This document shows, piece after piece, positions 7,116 to 14,411 of a stretch of DNA of 64,000 nucleotides. The translations under genes were made by a program, and so were the position numbers. The stretch covers positions 229,299 to 293,298 of the forward strand of contig NZ_JADPJH010000037.1 in NCBI RefSeq assembly GCF_023073315.1. The letters are read 5' to 3'. Source of the stretch: Bradyrhizobium sp. 1. Its GTDB lineage: Bacteria > Pseudomonadota > Alphaproteobacteria > Rhizobiales > Xanthobacteraceae. How positions within the stretch are numbered: the first letter of the stretch is position 1; every line of letters starts with the position of its first letter. Below the pieces are notes generated by a model. It did no database searches. It was not told where the DNA came from and saw only the letters and a program-made list of their open reading frames with translations.

Positions 7116-7340
7116 CCAAACTGACGGCAATGGGATTTCAGCGCCTGGCCGTCAGCCGTGACGTCTAACTTAAGGTTGAAAATCCAAAAAGCAACAGCGC
7201 CGCGATGACGGAATATGTTCGTCAGGCGGCGCTGCGATAAGACTGGGCGCTGAAATCCCCAGCCTCCATGGGTCTGTGCGCTGCTCAAAAGGTTCAGGAC
7301 GATTTGCGCTGGAAATCGCGCGCAAGGGGCTGGACTTTTT

Positions 7341-7355
7341 GTTCTCATTTTGTTC
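7341..7355 (+). promoter_or_regulatory. LexA (SOS) box
   Basis: GTTC-TCATTTT-GTTC fits GTTC-N7-GTTC exactly. The flanks (GACTTTTT before, TTATG after) also match those of the box at 5026-5040. The box ends 25 bases before the ATG at 7381. Confidence 0.75.
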
Positions 7356-7380
7356 TTATGAGCCACCTTGGAGGTGACCC

Positions 7381-7518
7381 ATGTCCATCGAGAAACAGCG
7401 CGAAGTGATCAGGCTCTGGAACCAGCTCAGGAAGGTCGAGGGCCCGGCAGCGGAAGAGCTGCGCATCCAGATCCTCGAATGCTTCTCCGAGAAAGACAAA
7501 GTGAAGAAAGCGGCTTGA
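7381..7518 (+). CDS. 45-residue hypothetical protein behind an SOS box
   Basis: The ORF encodes MSIEKQREVIRLWNQLRKVE, then a helical stretch GPAAEELRIQILECFSEKDK and a basic end VKKAA. TTGGAGGTGA lies 5 bases before the ATG, one of the strongest sites in the window. The chain is predicted to be almost all helix and soluble. No family recognised. The upstream LexA box predicts induction by DNA damage. Confidence 0.65.
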   Translation: MSIEKQREVIRLWNQLRKVEGPAAEELRIQILECFSEKDKVKKAA

Positions 7519-7882
7519 CGAGCGCCGGCGGACATCGGCGGCACGCGGCAACCGGCGAGCGCGATCCTGTTTCGAGTTGGCGCCTCGCCGGACCTCTTCA
7601 CGAGACGCACGTGTAGCGGCGCTGTCTGTTTGCAGTCGCCCCACGGTTCTTGTCGTCGATGATGTCTGTCGCCGAAGCCATCACAATGATCGATTTCATC
7701 GATCATTAGGAATCGCTTCGCGCTGATTTTTTCGACTCCGATTCGTTCTTTGGGAACGGAATGGAGTCGGATGCAGAACAAGCCGTGGCTTCTGTGTCGA
7801 TGCGGGACATCGGCGCACATCCGTGATTCCCGGCACAGTCCTTCTCTCCCGTCCTCGTTACACAGTGACGAGGGAGAGCGAC
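7519..7882. other. Intergenic region with repeat
   Basis: No gene is supported here. A perfect 10-bp inverted repeat (AATGATCGAT, 3-base spacer) lies at 7685-7707 and leads into copy 1 of a three-copy repeat family. Confidence 0.5.
7704..7785 (+). repeat. Palindromic intergenic repeat, copy 1
   Basis: This copy has the pattern TTAGGAATCGCTTCGCGCTG, then CGATTCGTTC-TTTG-GGAACGGAAT (a hairpin), then GGAGTCGGATGCAGAACAAG. The same order of blocks recurs at 8080-8165 and 42062-42155. Confidence 0.55.
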
Positions 7883-8023
7883 ATGGATACGTGCTGGTTT
7901 CTCGAGATGTTCCTCGAGATCGCGAAGCTGTTCTGGTACGGCCGGCACCCGCGCTTGCACAAAGCCAGGCCGTCGGTGCCGCAAGTGCCACCGCCGCGAT
8001 CGCGCTCCGACGGCGCGATGTGA
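7883..8023 (+). CDS. 46-residue hypothetical protein
   Basis: The ORF encodes MDTCWFLEMFLEIAKLFWYG followed by a basic, Pro/Arg-rich tail ending SRSDGAM. GAGGGAG lies 6 bases before the ATG. The N-terminal 20 residues form an amphipathic or membrane-associated helix. It lies between two copies of a repeat family. No family recognised. Confidence 0.5.
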   Translation: MDTCWFLEMFLEIAKLFWYGRHPRLHKARPSVPQVPPPRSRSDGAM

Positions 8024-8079
8024 TCGTGCGCTTGTCGTGATCTTCGCGTTCGTTTGCTCGCGTTCGTTTGCGTGCAAAC

Positions 8080-8165
8080 AATTTGTTAAGAGGTGCTCCG
8101 CGCCGATTTCTTCGAGTCCGATTCGTTCTGCGAGAACGAAATGCGGGCGAAGCTGGAACAAAGCC
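8080..8165 (+). repeat. Palindromic intergenic repeat, copy 2
   Basis: It shows TTAAGAGGTGCTCCGCGCCG, a hairpin CGATTCGTTCT-GCG-AGAACGAAAT and a tail GAAGCTGGAACAAAG, aligned with copies 1 and 3. Confidence 0.55.
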
Positions 8166-8250
8166 GGTTGGCGAACGCCATCACCGTCGCATCACCGTCT
8201 CGACGCTCGCCGTCGCCGGCGCTATCGTCGCGAAGAGCGGCGGACGCGAC

Positions 8251-8646
8251 ATGAAGAACGGCCTTTATTCCATCCACATCCACATGCTCGACGGCGTGAA
8301 GGGCCGCGACAGCGGCGTGCTGATCCTGCGCGATGGCGTGCTGCTCGGCGGCGGGCCTTACTTCTGGTCGCGCGGCTCGTACACGATCGGCAATGGGACT
8401 TCGGAGAAAGGCACTTCCGAGAAAGGCACGTCCGAGAAAGGCACTTGGAAGGGCGAGCTTGCCACCAACCAGCACACGCCGTTCGCCGATAGCTTGGTTC
8501 GGCCGCTGTTCGGCGGCGAGGAAGTCACGAGCGGCTTTTCGGGCACGTATCGCGACGAGGAGGCCGAGGTGTTCGGCACCGTGCTGGTGGCAGGCCATCG
8601 CAGCCTGAGTTTTCGCGCCACCTTGAAGCGGCTTGCAAACGCCTAA
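8251..8646 (+). CDS. GrlR-like protein
   Basis: The 131-residue protein opens MKNGLYSIHIHMLDGVKGRD, then SGVLILRDGVLLGGGPYF and a later GTWKGELATNQHTPF. This is the beta-barrel pattern of the GrlR family, named for a negative regulator of type III secretion in attaching-effacing E. coli; rhizobial members are mostly uncharacterised. Residues 49-63 are three copies of GTSEK inserted before the conserved GTWKGE, encoded by a 15-bp tandem repeat. ATG 8251 is preceded by AGAGCGG. No type III secretion gene is nearby, so its role here is open. Confidence 0.75.
   Translation: MKNGLYSIHIHMLDGVKGRDSGVLILRDGVLLGGGPYFWSRGSYTIGNGTSEKGTSEKGTSEKGTWKGELATNQHTPFADSLVRPLFGGEEVTSGFSGTYRDEEAEVFGTVLVAGHRSLSFRATLKRLANA
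8395..8439 (+). repeat. 15-bp tandem repeat, three units, in frame
   Basis: Three consecutive units of GGcACTTCCGAGAAA (first unit GGGACTTCGGAGAAA) encode GTSEK three times inside the GrlR-like gene. The second and third units differ at one base (ACT/ACG). Unit gain or loss would leave the frame intact. Confidence 0.9.
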
Positions 8647-8778
8647 CGAAAGCTTGCGCGGATCCCGATAACCCTATTCGGTTAGGTTAAAAGCCCAATC
8701 GCGTTGCGCTTGCAGCGGATTGGGATAGGTGTCTGGCAAACACAAGCAAGAAACGATTTTGCCAGAAGCGATTTTGCC

Positions 8779-8976
8779 ATGACGCCTTTTTCAGAACCGT
8801 CCTTTTATCAAGGCGACCGCCACACCTACCGGCGCGTCGCCATCGTCGGCACGCTTTTCTGTCTCGCTTTCGTGGTGATCAGCTTCTCGCTGCGGCCGCA
8901 GTTCGAGGACACGCGCGTTGCGGTCAAGGCGGACCGGCTGGTGCGCACGGCCGGCCAGGCGCCGCACACGAACTAG
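8779..8976 (+). CDS. Single-helix membrane protein
   Basis: This 65-residue protein starts MTPFSEPSFYQGDRHTYRR and has one membrane helix VAIVGTLFCLAFVVISFSL. A polar C-terminal half of about 25 residues, probably outside the membrane, follows. Its stop codon overlaps that of the convergent small gene at 8973-9098. No family recognised. Confidence 0.6.
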   Translation: MTPFSEPSFYQGDRHTYRRVAIVGTLFCLAFVVISFSLRPQFEDTRVAVKADRLVRTAGQAPHTN

Positions 8977-9098
8977 CGTTGGTCCAAGTAAGCCTGATCG
9001 TCGGCGGGCGCAGCGGGCCACGAGGCGCCGCGGCGCGCGAGCGCGACGAAGCCGGCATAGCCGGACAGGTTGAGCAGTATTTCGAGCCAGGCAGGCAT
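8973..9098 (-). CDS. 41-residue hypothetical protein
   Basis: The ORF encodes MPAWLEILLNLSGYAGFVAL followed by ARRGASWPAAPADDQAYLDQ and R. A single hydrophobic helix is followed by a short polar tail. It is tail-to-tail with the gene at 8779-8976, sharing four bases. The ribosome-binding site is weak, so the call rests on codon pattern and protein character. Confidence 0.5.
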   Translation of the reverse strand: MPAWLEILLNLSGYAGFVALARRGASWPAAPADDQAYLDQR

Positions 9099-9187
9099 AT
9101 CGGATCTCACAGGTCGGGTCTCGCTTGCGCGAAGACGACCTCAACGTGGGCGCGAAACGCTTGTTCCCGGCCGTGACAGAAACCCGC

Positions 9188-9418
9188 CTACAGCGGAGAG
9201 GACGGATCGAGCCGGCGGCCGAGGGTCGCAACGGACTTGCTCGACGGCGCCTCTTTGAGGAACTCGGCGATGGCGCGCGCCAGTTCGCCGTCAGTCATCG
9301 GCGTCGGCGGCGGGCGCAGCGCGCCTACGCCGAAACTGCGGACGATCTCGTCGTAATGCTCGTCGCCGGATCGGGGGACGAGCCGGCGGATGCGGGCCAG
9401 CAACGCAGATATCGGCAA
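9188..9418 (-). CDS. Hypothetical small protein (TTG start)
   Basis: The TTG at 9418 is placed directly after GAGGAGGA, giving 76 residues beginning, after the initiator, PISALLARIRRLVPRSGDEH and ending with the helical MTDGELARAIAEFLKEA. It is soluble, mostly helical and basic. A longer frame from 9454 lacks a site. No family recognised. Confidence 0.5.
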   Translation of the reverse strand: MPISALLARIRRLVPRSGDEHYDEIVRSFGVGALRPPPTPMTDGELARAIAEFLKEAPSSKSVATLGRRLDPSSPL

Positions 9419-9489
9419 TCTCTCCTCCTCGCGTCTCCGTCCCGCTGGCAGCAATTGATGCCTGCTGCCATTTGCTCCCGCTCAACTTA

Positions 9490-9528
9490 AAACCCCGCCA
9501 GCATCGCGGAGGATACTGACGGGGCTTT
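9490..9528 (-). terminator. Terminator-like hairpin
   Basis: CCCCGTCAG and CTGGCGGGG (read on the minus strand, one mismatch) enclose a loop and are followed by TTTTAAG. No gene with a stop close by on that strand was found, so its purpose is uncertain. Confidence 0.4.
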
Positions 9529-9696
9529 GGTGCTGTCGCCTCTACCGGATAGCGGAGGCTCCGCACTCGTAAACCCAATCCGGCCCGCGCGCTTTCGTTC
9601 CCCTGCAGGCGCGTTTTTTTGACGGCCTTCGGTTCCGCCCGCGCGCAACCATCGCCAGTGGGGTGCGTTGTCTCGCCAGATATGAAGGAGAGGATC

Positions 9697-9984
9697 ATGA
9701 AGAAGACATTGGCTGTCCTGGCTACCGTTGCGGCGGTAGGCGTAACCGCAATCGCAGCGCCGGCTCCTGCCGAGGCGCGCGGTCGCGGCATCGGTCCGGG
9801 CCTCGCATTTGGTCTGGCCGCCGGCGCGATCACCGCGGGTGCGGTCGCCGCGTCGCATCCGTATGGATATGGTTATGGACCGGGCTACGGCTACTACGGC
9901 GGCCCCGGCTATGGTCCTGGCCCTTACGCCTATTATGGCGACGGGCCGTACTACGGACACCGCCACTACTACCGCCGTTGGTAA
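9697..9984 (+). CDS. Exported Gly/Tyr-rich protein
   Basis: The 95-residue precursor has a clear signal peptide (MKKTLAVLATVAAVGVTAIA ending near APAEA). A Gly/Ala helix and a tail made of GY, GP and YY pairs ending HYYRRW follow. AAGGAGAGG precedes the ATG and a strong terminator follows the stop. Such GY-rich periplasmic or surface proteins are common in Bradyrhizobium, and their function is unknown. Confidence 0.8.
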   Translation: MKKTLAVLATVAAVGVTAIAAPAPAEARGRGIGPGLAFGLAAGAITAGAVAASHPYGYGYGPGYGYYGGPGYGPGPYAYYGDGPYYGHRHYYRRW

Positions 9985-9998
9985 CGGCCAAACAAACG

Positions 9999-10029
9999 AA
10001 AAGCCCGGAGCGCTGCTCCGGGCTTTTTT
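9999..10029 (+). terminator. Rho-independent terminator
   Basis: AAAGCCCGGAGC and GCTCCGGGCTTT pair perfectly around GCT, followed by six T. It ends the Gly/Tyr-rich gene. Confidence 0.9.
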
Positions 10030-10053
10030 CATGTGTGCCGATCGGAACTGGTC

Positions 10054-10218
10054 TTACGGCCAGAGCGAGGGCCGTTCCACCTTGCGGGCATTCTGAAGTG
10101 TCGACACGAAATACTCGTCGCGCTCGCGCTTGAATTTTTCTTGCGTGGCACGGAAGGCGGCGACACGGGCGGCAATCTCTTCGCGTTCGCGGATCTTGCG
10201 TTGTTCGTCCTCGGTCAT
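10054..10218 (-). CDS. 54-residue charged helical protein
   Basis: The ORF encodes MTEDEQRKIREREEIAARVA, a stretch AFRATQEKFKRERDEYFVST and a tail LQNARKVERPSLWP. GAGGGG lies 7 bases before the ATG. The chain is almost wholly charged helix, probably a short coiled coil. It is shorter than usual gene-finder limits. No family recognised. Confidence 0.65.
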   Translation of the reverse strand: MTEDEQRKIREREEIAARVAAFRATQEKFKRERDEYFVSTLQNARKVERPSLWP

Positions 10219-10502
10219 ATCAAATCCCCTCTACACGTGAGCATGTGTGCACTACTGAACTCACGCACTGCCGCCGCAATCACGTTGAGTCGCGTCAACA
10301 CATGCATTGGCGCTTCTGATTGGGGCGTCAATGGGGAGGCGGCATTGCAGGATTGTGATAAGCGAAGATCGGAAAAAATTGCCGCCCCATGTCCTGCTCG
10401 CGAGTCCTGCTTCGTGAGTTCTTTGGCAGTGGATAACAGCGTCAATAATCTTGTCGCTTGTGCGCGACGCAGCTAGCGCAAAACCAAATCGGGAGGCCGC
10501 TC

Positions 10503-11264
10503 ATGATTGCATCGGATCTTCGCAGCGGCGTTGAACGTCTCGGCGACATGATCGCCGAAGCGAAGACCATCGTGCCGTTCACCGGCGCCGGCATCTCGAC
10601 CGAATGCGGCATCCCCGACTTCCGCTCGCCGGGCGGAATTTGGACGCGCTACCGGCCGATCGAGTTCGGCGAGTTCGTCGCGAGCCAGGAGGCCCGCGAT
10701 GAATCCTGGCGCCGGCGCTTTGCGATGGACGAGGTGTTTGCGGCGGCAAAGCCCGGCCGCGGCCATCGCGCACTCGCCTCGCTGTACCGCGCCGGCAAGA
10801 TTCCGGCCATCATCACCCAGAACATCGACAACCTGCACCAGGCCTCGGGCTTCGCCGCGAAGCACGTGATTGAACTTCATGGGAATACAACTTTTGCGAG
10901 GTGCATCGGATGTGGGCAGGCCTACCAGCTGGACTGGGTGAAGCGCCGCTTCGATGACGACGGCGCCGCGCCTGACTGCACCGTGTGCGACGAGCCGGTG
11001 AAGACCGCGACGATTTCGTTCGGTCAGATGATGCCCGAGGATGAAATGCAGCGTGCAACGGAACTGTCGCGGCATTGCGACCTCTTCATCGCGATCGGTT
11101 CCTCGCTCGTCGTGTGGCCGGCGGCGGGATTTCCGATGATGGCGAAGAACGCCGGTGCACGTCTGGTGATCATCAATCGCGAGCCGACAGAGCAGGACGA
11201 TATTGCCGACCTCGTCATCCGCCACGACATCGGCGAGACTCTCGGACCCTTTGTCGGGAATTGA
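10503..11264 (+). CDS. cobB: NAD-dependent protein deacylase (Sir2/CobB family)
   Basis: Sirtuins remove acyl groups from lysine using NAD, giving nicotinamide and O-acyl-ADP-ribose. All hallmarks are visible in 253 residues: GAGIS (28-32) and CGIPDFRS (35-42) for NAD, TQNIDNLH (105-112), catalytic His126 in IELHG, a zinc knuckle with Cys134/Cys137 and Cys159/Cys162, and GSS at 199-201. GGGAGG precedes the ATG; the upstream in-frame GTG at 10458 is less likely. It stands alone, without an acetyl-CoA synthetase neighbour. Confidence 0.93.
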   Translation: MIASDLRSGVERLGDMIAEAKTIVPFTGAGISTECGIPDFRSPGGIWTRYRPIEFGEFVASQEARDESWRRRFAMDEVFAAAKPGRGHRALASLYRAGKIPAIITQNIDNLHQASGFAAKHVIELHGNTTFARCIGCGQAYQLDWVKRRFDDDGAAPDCTVCDEPVKTATISFGQMMPEDEMQRATELSRHCDLFIAIGSSLVVWPAAGFPMMAKNAGARLVIINREPTEQDDIADLVIRHDIGETLGPFVGN

Positions 11265-11463
11265 GGCGTTAATTTGATTCGCGGCTGTGCAAGCTGTTCA
11301 TAGGTTCCGGCGAATCTCTTTTTTGTCTATGCGTCGCAACCGGGAGTGTTATCTTTTGAGTCGAAAGATTCGCGTCGCGTCGAAATGAGAACATTCTCTT
11401 AAGACGCGTGATTCGAGCGCCGCCAATGTGGCGGGTTGCATGGCAGGTGTGGGGTCCGGGGTT

Positions 11464-12096
11464 ATGGGGTCGTCGGACGGATTTGAGTCCAAGAAGATCG
11501 GAGTTCCCGCGGTCGGCGAGCACGGCGGCGGTCGCGACAGCGCGCTCAGCCCTTTCACCGGGTTAGGTGAGGCCAGCGCCAACCTCGTCGAGGTTCACGG
11601 CGTCATCAAATGGTTCGACGCCTCAAAGGGCTACGGCTTCATCGTTCCCGACAATGGCTGGCCCGACGTGCTCCTGCACGTTACCGTGCTTAGGCGCGAC
11701 GGCTTCCAGACCGCCTACGAGGGCGCCCGCATCGTCGTCGAGTGCATCCAGCGCGCCAAGGGCTACCAGGCCTTCCGCGTCGTCTCGATGGACGAATCGA
11801 CCGCGATCCATCCGGCGCAGATGCTGCCGCCGCGCACCCATGTCACTGTGACCGCGACCAGCGGGCTCGAGCGGGCCCAGGTGAAATGGTTCAACCGGCT
11901 GCGCGGCTTCGGCTTCCTGACCTGCGGCGAGGGCACGCCCGACATCTTTGTGCATATGGAGACGTTGCGTCGCTTCGGCATGACCGAATTGCGCCCCGGC
12001 CAATATGTGCTGGTCCGCTTCGGGCCCGGTTCCAAGGGCATGATGGCGGCCGAGATCCATCCCGAGACCGGATCGCCGGGACTGCAGTCGCACTAG
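11464..12096 (+). CDS. Protein with two cold-shock domains
   Basis: The 210-residue protein has a disordered N-terminus of about 40 residues and two cold-shock domains. CSD1 (about 44-108) has VIKWFDASKGYGFI and DVLLHVTVL. CSD2 (about 138-200) has VKWFNRLRGFGFL and DIFVHMETL. These motifs correspond to the RNP1/RNP2 strands that bind single-stranded nucleic acid; in CSD1 the second motif is LLHV rather than FVH. A double-CSD layout is typical of alphaproteobacteria. ATG 11464 is preferred; GTG 11428 and ATG 11440 are possible. Confidence 0.9.
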   Translation: MGSSDGFESKKIGVPAVGEHGGGRDSALSPFTGLGEASANLVEVHGVIKWFDASKGYGFIVPDNGWPDVLLHVTVLRRDGFQTAYEGARIVVECIQRAKGYQAFRVVSMDESTAIHPAQMLPPRTHVTVTATSGLERAQVKWFNRLRGFGFLTCGEGTPDIFVHMETLRRFGMTELRPGQYVLVRFGPGSKGMMAAEIHPETGSPGLQSH

Positions 12097-12122
12097 CGCA
12101 TCCCAATTCCCGCAATCGTGAG

Positions 12123-12160
12123 CAGAGGCGCGCCGGCTGGTCCGCGCGCCTCTGGCTTTT
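12123..12160 (+). terminator. Rho-independent terminator
   Basis: CAGAGGCGCGC and GCGCGCCTCTG form a perfect 11-bp stem with a 10-base loop, followed by GCTTTT. It ends the double cold-shock gene. Confidence 0.85.
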
Positions 12161-12210
12161 CCGGCGGTCGCCGCGTAGGACTGTTCCGTTCCCACGCCTT
12201 GAGTGCCCCC

Positions 12211-12696
12211 ATGAATTTCAATCGAACGGCCGCCTGGTGCTTTGCCCGGAGCTGGCTTGCCGCCTTCCTCGTCATCGCAGGCCTGACCGTCGCCAGCGCG
12301 CCTGTTGGCGCCGCCGACTTTCAGCCCCTCGAGATCGTCACGAAGAACGGGGTGCAGGTGTTCTCGGTCGAAATAGCGACGACCGAGCAGGAGAAGCAGA
12401 CCGGCCTGATGTATCGCAAGGAGCTGGCCGACGGCAAAGGCATGCTGTTCGACTTCAATCCCGAGCAGGAAGTGTCGATGTGGATGAAGAACACCTATGT
12501 CTCGCTCGACATGATCTTCATCCGCGCCGACGGCCGCATCCTGCGCGTCGCCGAGAACACCGAGCCGCTGTCGACCAAGATCGTCTCGTCCCGGGGGCCA
12601 GCCCGAGCCGTCCTGGAGGTGGTGGCGGGAACGGCGCAGAAATACGGCATCCGTGCTGGTGACCGCGTCGGCCACCCGCTGTTCGGCAGCAAATAG
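12211..12696 (+). CDS. DUF192 family exported protein
   Basis: This 161-residue precursor has a signal peptide (MNFNRTAAWCFARSWLAAFL to about PVGA) and a single DUF192 domain. The domain carries the family pattern KQTGLMYRKELADGKGMLF, then VSMWMKNTYVSLDMIFI and IRAGDRVGHPLF near the end. DUF192 proteins are periplasmic or secreted, and their biochemical role is not established. A frame open from GTG 12118 runs through the preceding terminator, so ATG 12211 is chosen. tRNA-Pro follows downstream. Confidence 0.88.
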   Translation: MNFNRTAAWCFARSWLAAFLVIAGLTVASAPVGAADFQPLEIVTKNGVQVFSVEIATTEQEKQTGLMYRKELADGKGMLFDFNPEQEVSMWMKNTYVSLDMIFIRADGRILRVAENTEPLSTKIVSSRGPARAVLEVVAGTAQKYGIRAGDRVGHPLFGSK

Positions 12697-12770
12697 GGCC
12701 AGCCGGCGGGGGCGTTGCCAGCCTTGCTGGCCCGCCTGGAAGCGTGTATCGACGGGGCTCGCCGGACATT

Positions 12771-12847
12771 CGGGGTATAGCGCAGCCTGGTAGCGCGGCA
12801 GTTTTGGGTACTGCAGGTCGTTGGTTCGAATCCAGCTGCCCCGACCA
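12771..12847 (+). tRNA. tRNA-Pro, anticodon TGG
   Basis: All four arms form: acceptor CGGGGTA/TGCCCCG, D arm GCGC/GCGC, anticodon stem GCAGT/ACTGC with loop TTTGGGT, and T arm GCTGG-type with TTCGAAT. The encoded 3' end is ACCA. Length is 77 bases. Confidence 0.96.
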
Positions 12848-13072
12848 GCCTTTTCAAAGAGTTACGACAGAAAAGACCGGTCCGACTTTCCCAGAAATTT
12901 GAATTGGCAAGATCATGGAAGGTGCGGGCAGGGCGCAACTATCCGTTGCAGCTCTAGCGTTCGCCGCCATCTCAAGCAGGCCGGCGCGCTCCCCGGCGTC
13001 GCCGTGCGAGGTCATCGATGTGGTGCTGACGTCGCCCCATGCGGTCGATCAGATTGGAGCCGGCAAACAACT

Positions 13073-13735
13073 TCAATCGCTGGCGAGCACGAAGCTGAAC
13101 TCTTGAGTGCCCCGCTCGCGAGGATCCGGTCCGCTCTCGCTCAGCCGGTATCCCTTATGAGCCGCGATAAAGGGTGCTGCTGGAATCCAATGGCGCGCAT
13201 ACTTGACCAGCTTGTCACTCCCCAGTTCCAGCTCACCGGGACCATTGTTGCTGAGCAGCGAGGTCTGCACCTCGACTTTCGAAGCGTCACCGATCGGCAC
13301 GCGATACCAGACCATCCTGGCTGGCCGCGTCGCACACAGCGCCTTCACGGTTTCGAGTGCATCCCCGACATACTGGATCGCGCCGTTCGAATGCATCAGG
13401 TCGATGCTTCCAAGCCAGTCCGCAGCTTTCTGGATGTCATCGAAGAACATCAACTGGTCGGTCGCCAATTGACTGGCCCGATCAACCATCGCCGGCGTTT
13501 CTACAACGGCCCAACGGATACCCGGCGATTGCAGTCGCGCGAGCTTGTAGTGGATGCCTGCGCCACCCCCGAAATCGAGCACGGCCGTCGAATTCGCGAC
13601 GAGCGGCCAATTGCCCTCCGGCCGATAGGCAACCGTCTTATGATAGATGGTCTCTATCAGTTGTTGGTTTTCGTAGCCTTCGATGACGTCTCGGGGCGGG
13701 AAAAGCCGTCTACGCAGTCTTTGTATCAAACGCAT
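13073..13735 (-). CDS. Putative methyltransferase, TIGR04325-like
   Basis: From ATG 13735 the protein has 220 residues: a basic N-terminus (MRLIQRLRRRLFPPRDVIEG), the segment YENQQLIETIYHKTV, a SAM-binding-like loop VLDFGGGAGIHY, and IDLMHSNGAIQYVGD. Order and spacing match the putative methyltransferases of family TIGR04325, often found near surface-polysaccharide genes. No sugar gene is adjacent here. GC content looks lower than the flanks and it lies just beyond tRNA-Pro, which may mean horizontal acquisition. Substrate unknown. Confidence 0.75.
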   Translation of the reverse strand: MRLIQRLRRRLFPPRDVIEGYENQQLIETIYHKTVAYRPEGNWPLVANSTAVLDFGGGAGIHYKLARLQSPGIRWAVVETPAMVDRASQLATDQLMFFDDIQKAADWLGSIDLMHSNGAIQYVGDALETVKALCATRPARMVWYRVPIGDASKVEVQTSLLSNNGPGELELGSDKLVKYARHWIPAAPFIAAHKGYRLSESGPDPRERGTQEFSFVLASD

Positions 13736-13988
13736 GAGCGGGTTCGTCCCGATGTTTCTGGTTGTACCACGCGACGGACACAGCCAGAAACATTTGGAAT
13801 TGTATAGCCCGAAAAGAGAACAATTTTGGTTGATCAACCAAGGCGACGCCCTGCTACGCCGTTGAAACGCGTTGCTCTGCGGATATCCGCAAGGTGACGT
13901 CGCGTCCCGAGGCAACTTGACGCATTTCAACTTGTTAGTTCGGGAAATGCTTGGTACGTGCCGTCACAGCAGGTGGGGCGGGACCACT

Positions 13989-14162
13989 ATGGATAAAACG
14001 AAAAAGCCGAACAAGGGCTTGAAGGATATCCATGCAGAGGCCGATGCTGAGAGGCTGCAGGCCCATTTGAAGCTGATCGACGATCTCGCATTCGACGCGA
14101 ACAAGGCGGGACCGCGTAGCACCGATCCCCCCTCTGATTCAGACGATGCCGCGACCGACTGA
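13989..14162 (+). CDS. 57-residue hypothetical protein
   Basis: The ORF encodes MDKTKKPNKGLKDIHAEADA, a helix ERLQAHLKLIDDLAFDANKA and an acidic tail ending DSDDAATD. AGGTGGGG precedes the ATG. It is soluble and helical, and no family is recognised. A possible 20-codon ORF starts two bases after its stop. Confidence 0.55.
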   Translation: MDKTKKPNKGLKDIHAEADAERLQAHLKLIDDLAFDANKAGPRSTDPPSDSDDAATD

Positions 14163-14163
14163 C

Positions 14164-14226
14164 ATGACCAAAGCAAAGAAGGCCAAGGTGATCCGCGGGG
14201 GTATCCACTCCCACGACGTGCAATAG
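14164..14226 (+). CDS. Possible 20-residue peptide
   Basis: The ORF encodes MTKAKKAKVIRGGIHSHDVQ, starting one base after the stop of the previous gene, a spacing suggestive of coupled translation. There is no other support, and it may be chance. Confidence 0.25.
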   Translation: MTKAKKAKVIRGGIHSHDVQ

Positions 14227-14411
14227 CGCGCGCGTTCCGCGGCCCGGATCGAGAATTTACCTCTGCTTCGATTCGTGGACTCCCCCGCGGTCGTCGCGGC
14301 TGATTGCGATCAAGCCGGCAGATCGTCCCCGCGACATCTTGTCCTCCACACAACCTCCGCGTCAGCCTCGCGTGCCAATGTCTCCGCGCGTGCAACGGGG
14401 AATGTCAGGAC

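Noticed and set aside
8037..8070. A GTTC...GTTC pair resembling an SOS box
   Set aside because: The spacing is 10 bases rather than 7, and it is not placed before a convincing gene.
12821..13807. A 328-codon plus-strand frame after tRNA-Pro
   Set aside because: It begins inside the tRNA and runs antisense to the TIGR04325-like methyltransferase, with no ribosome-binding site.
12771..14000. Genomic island integrated at tRNA-Pro
   Set aside because: No integrase gene and no second copy of the tRNA 3' end were found in the window; only composition hints remain.
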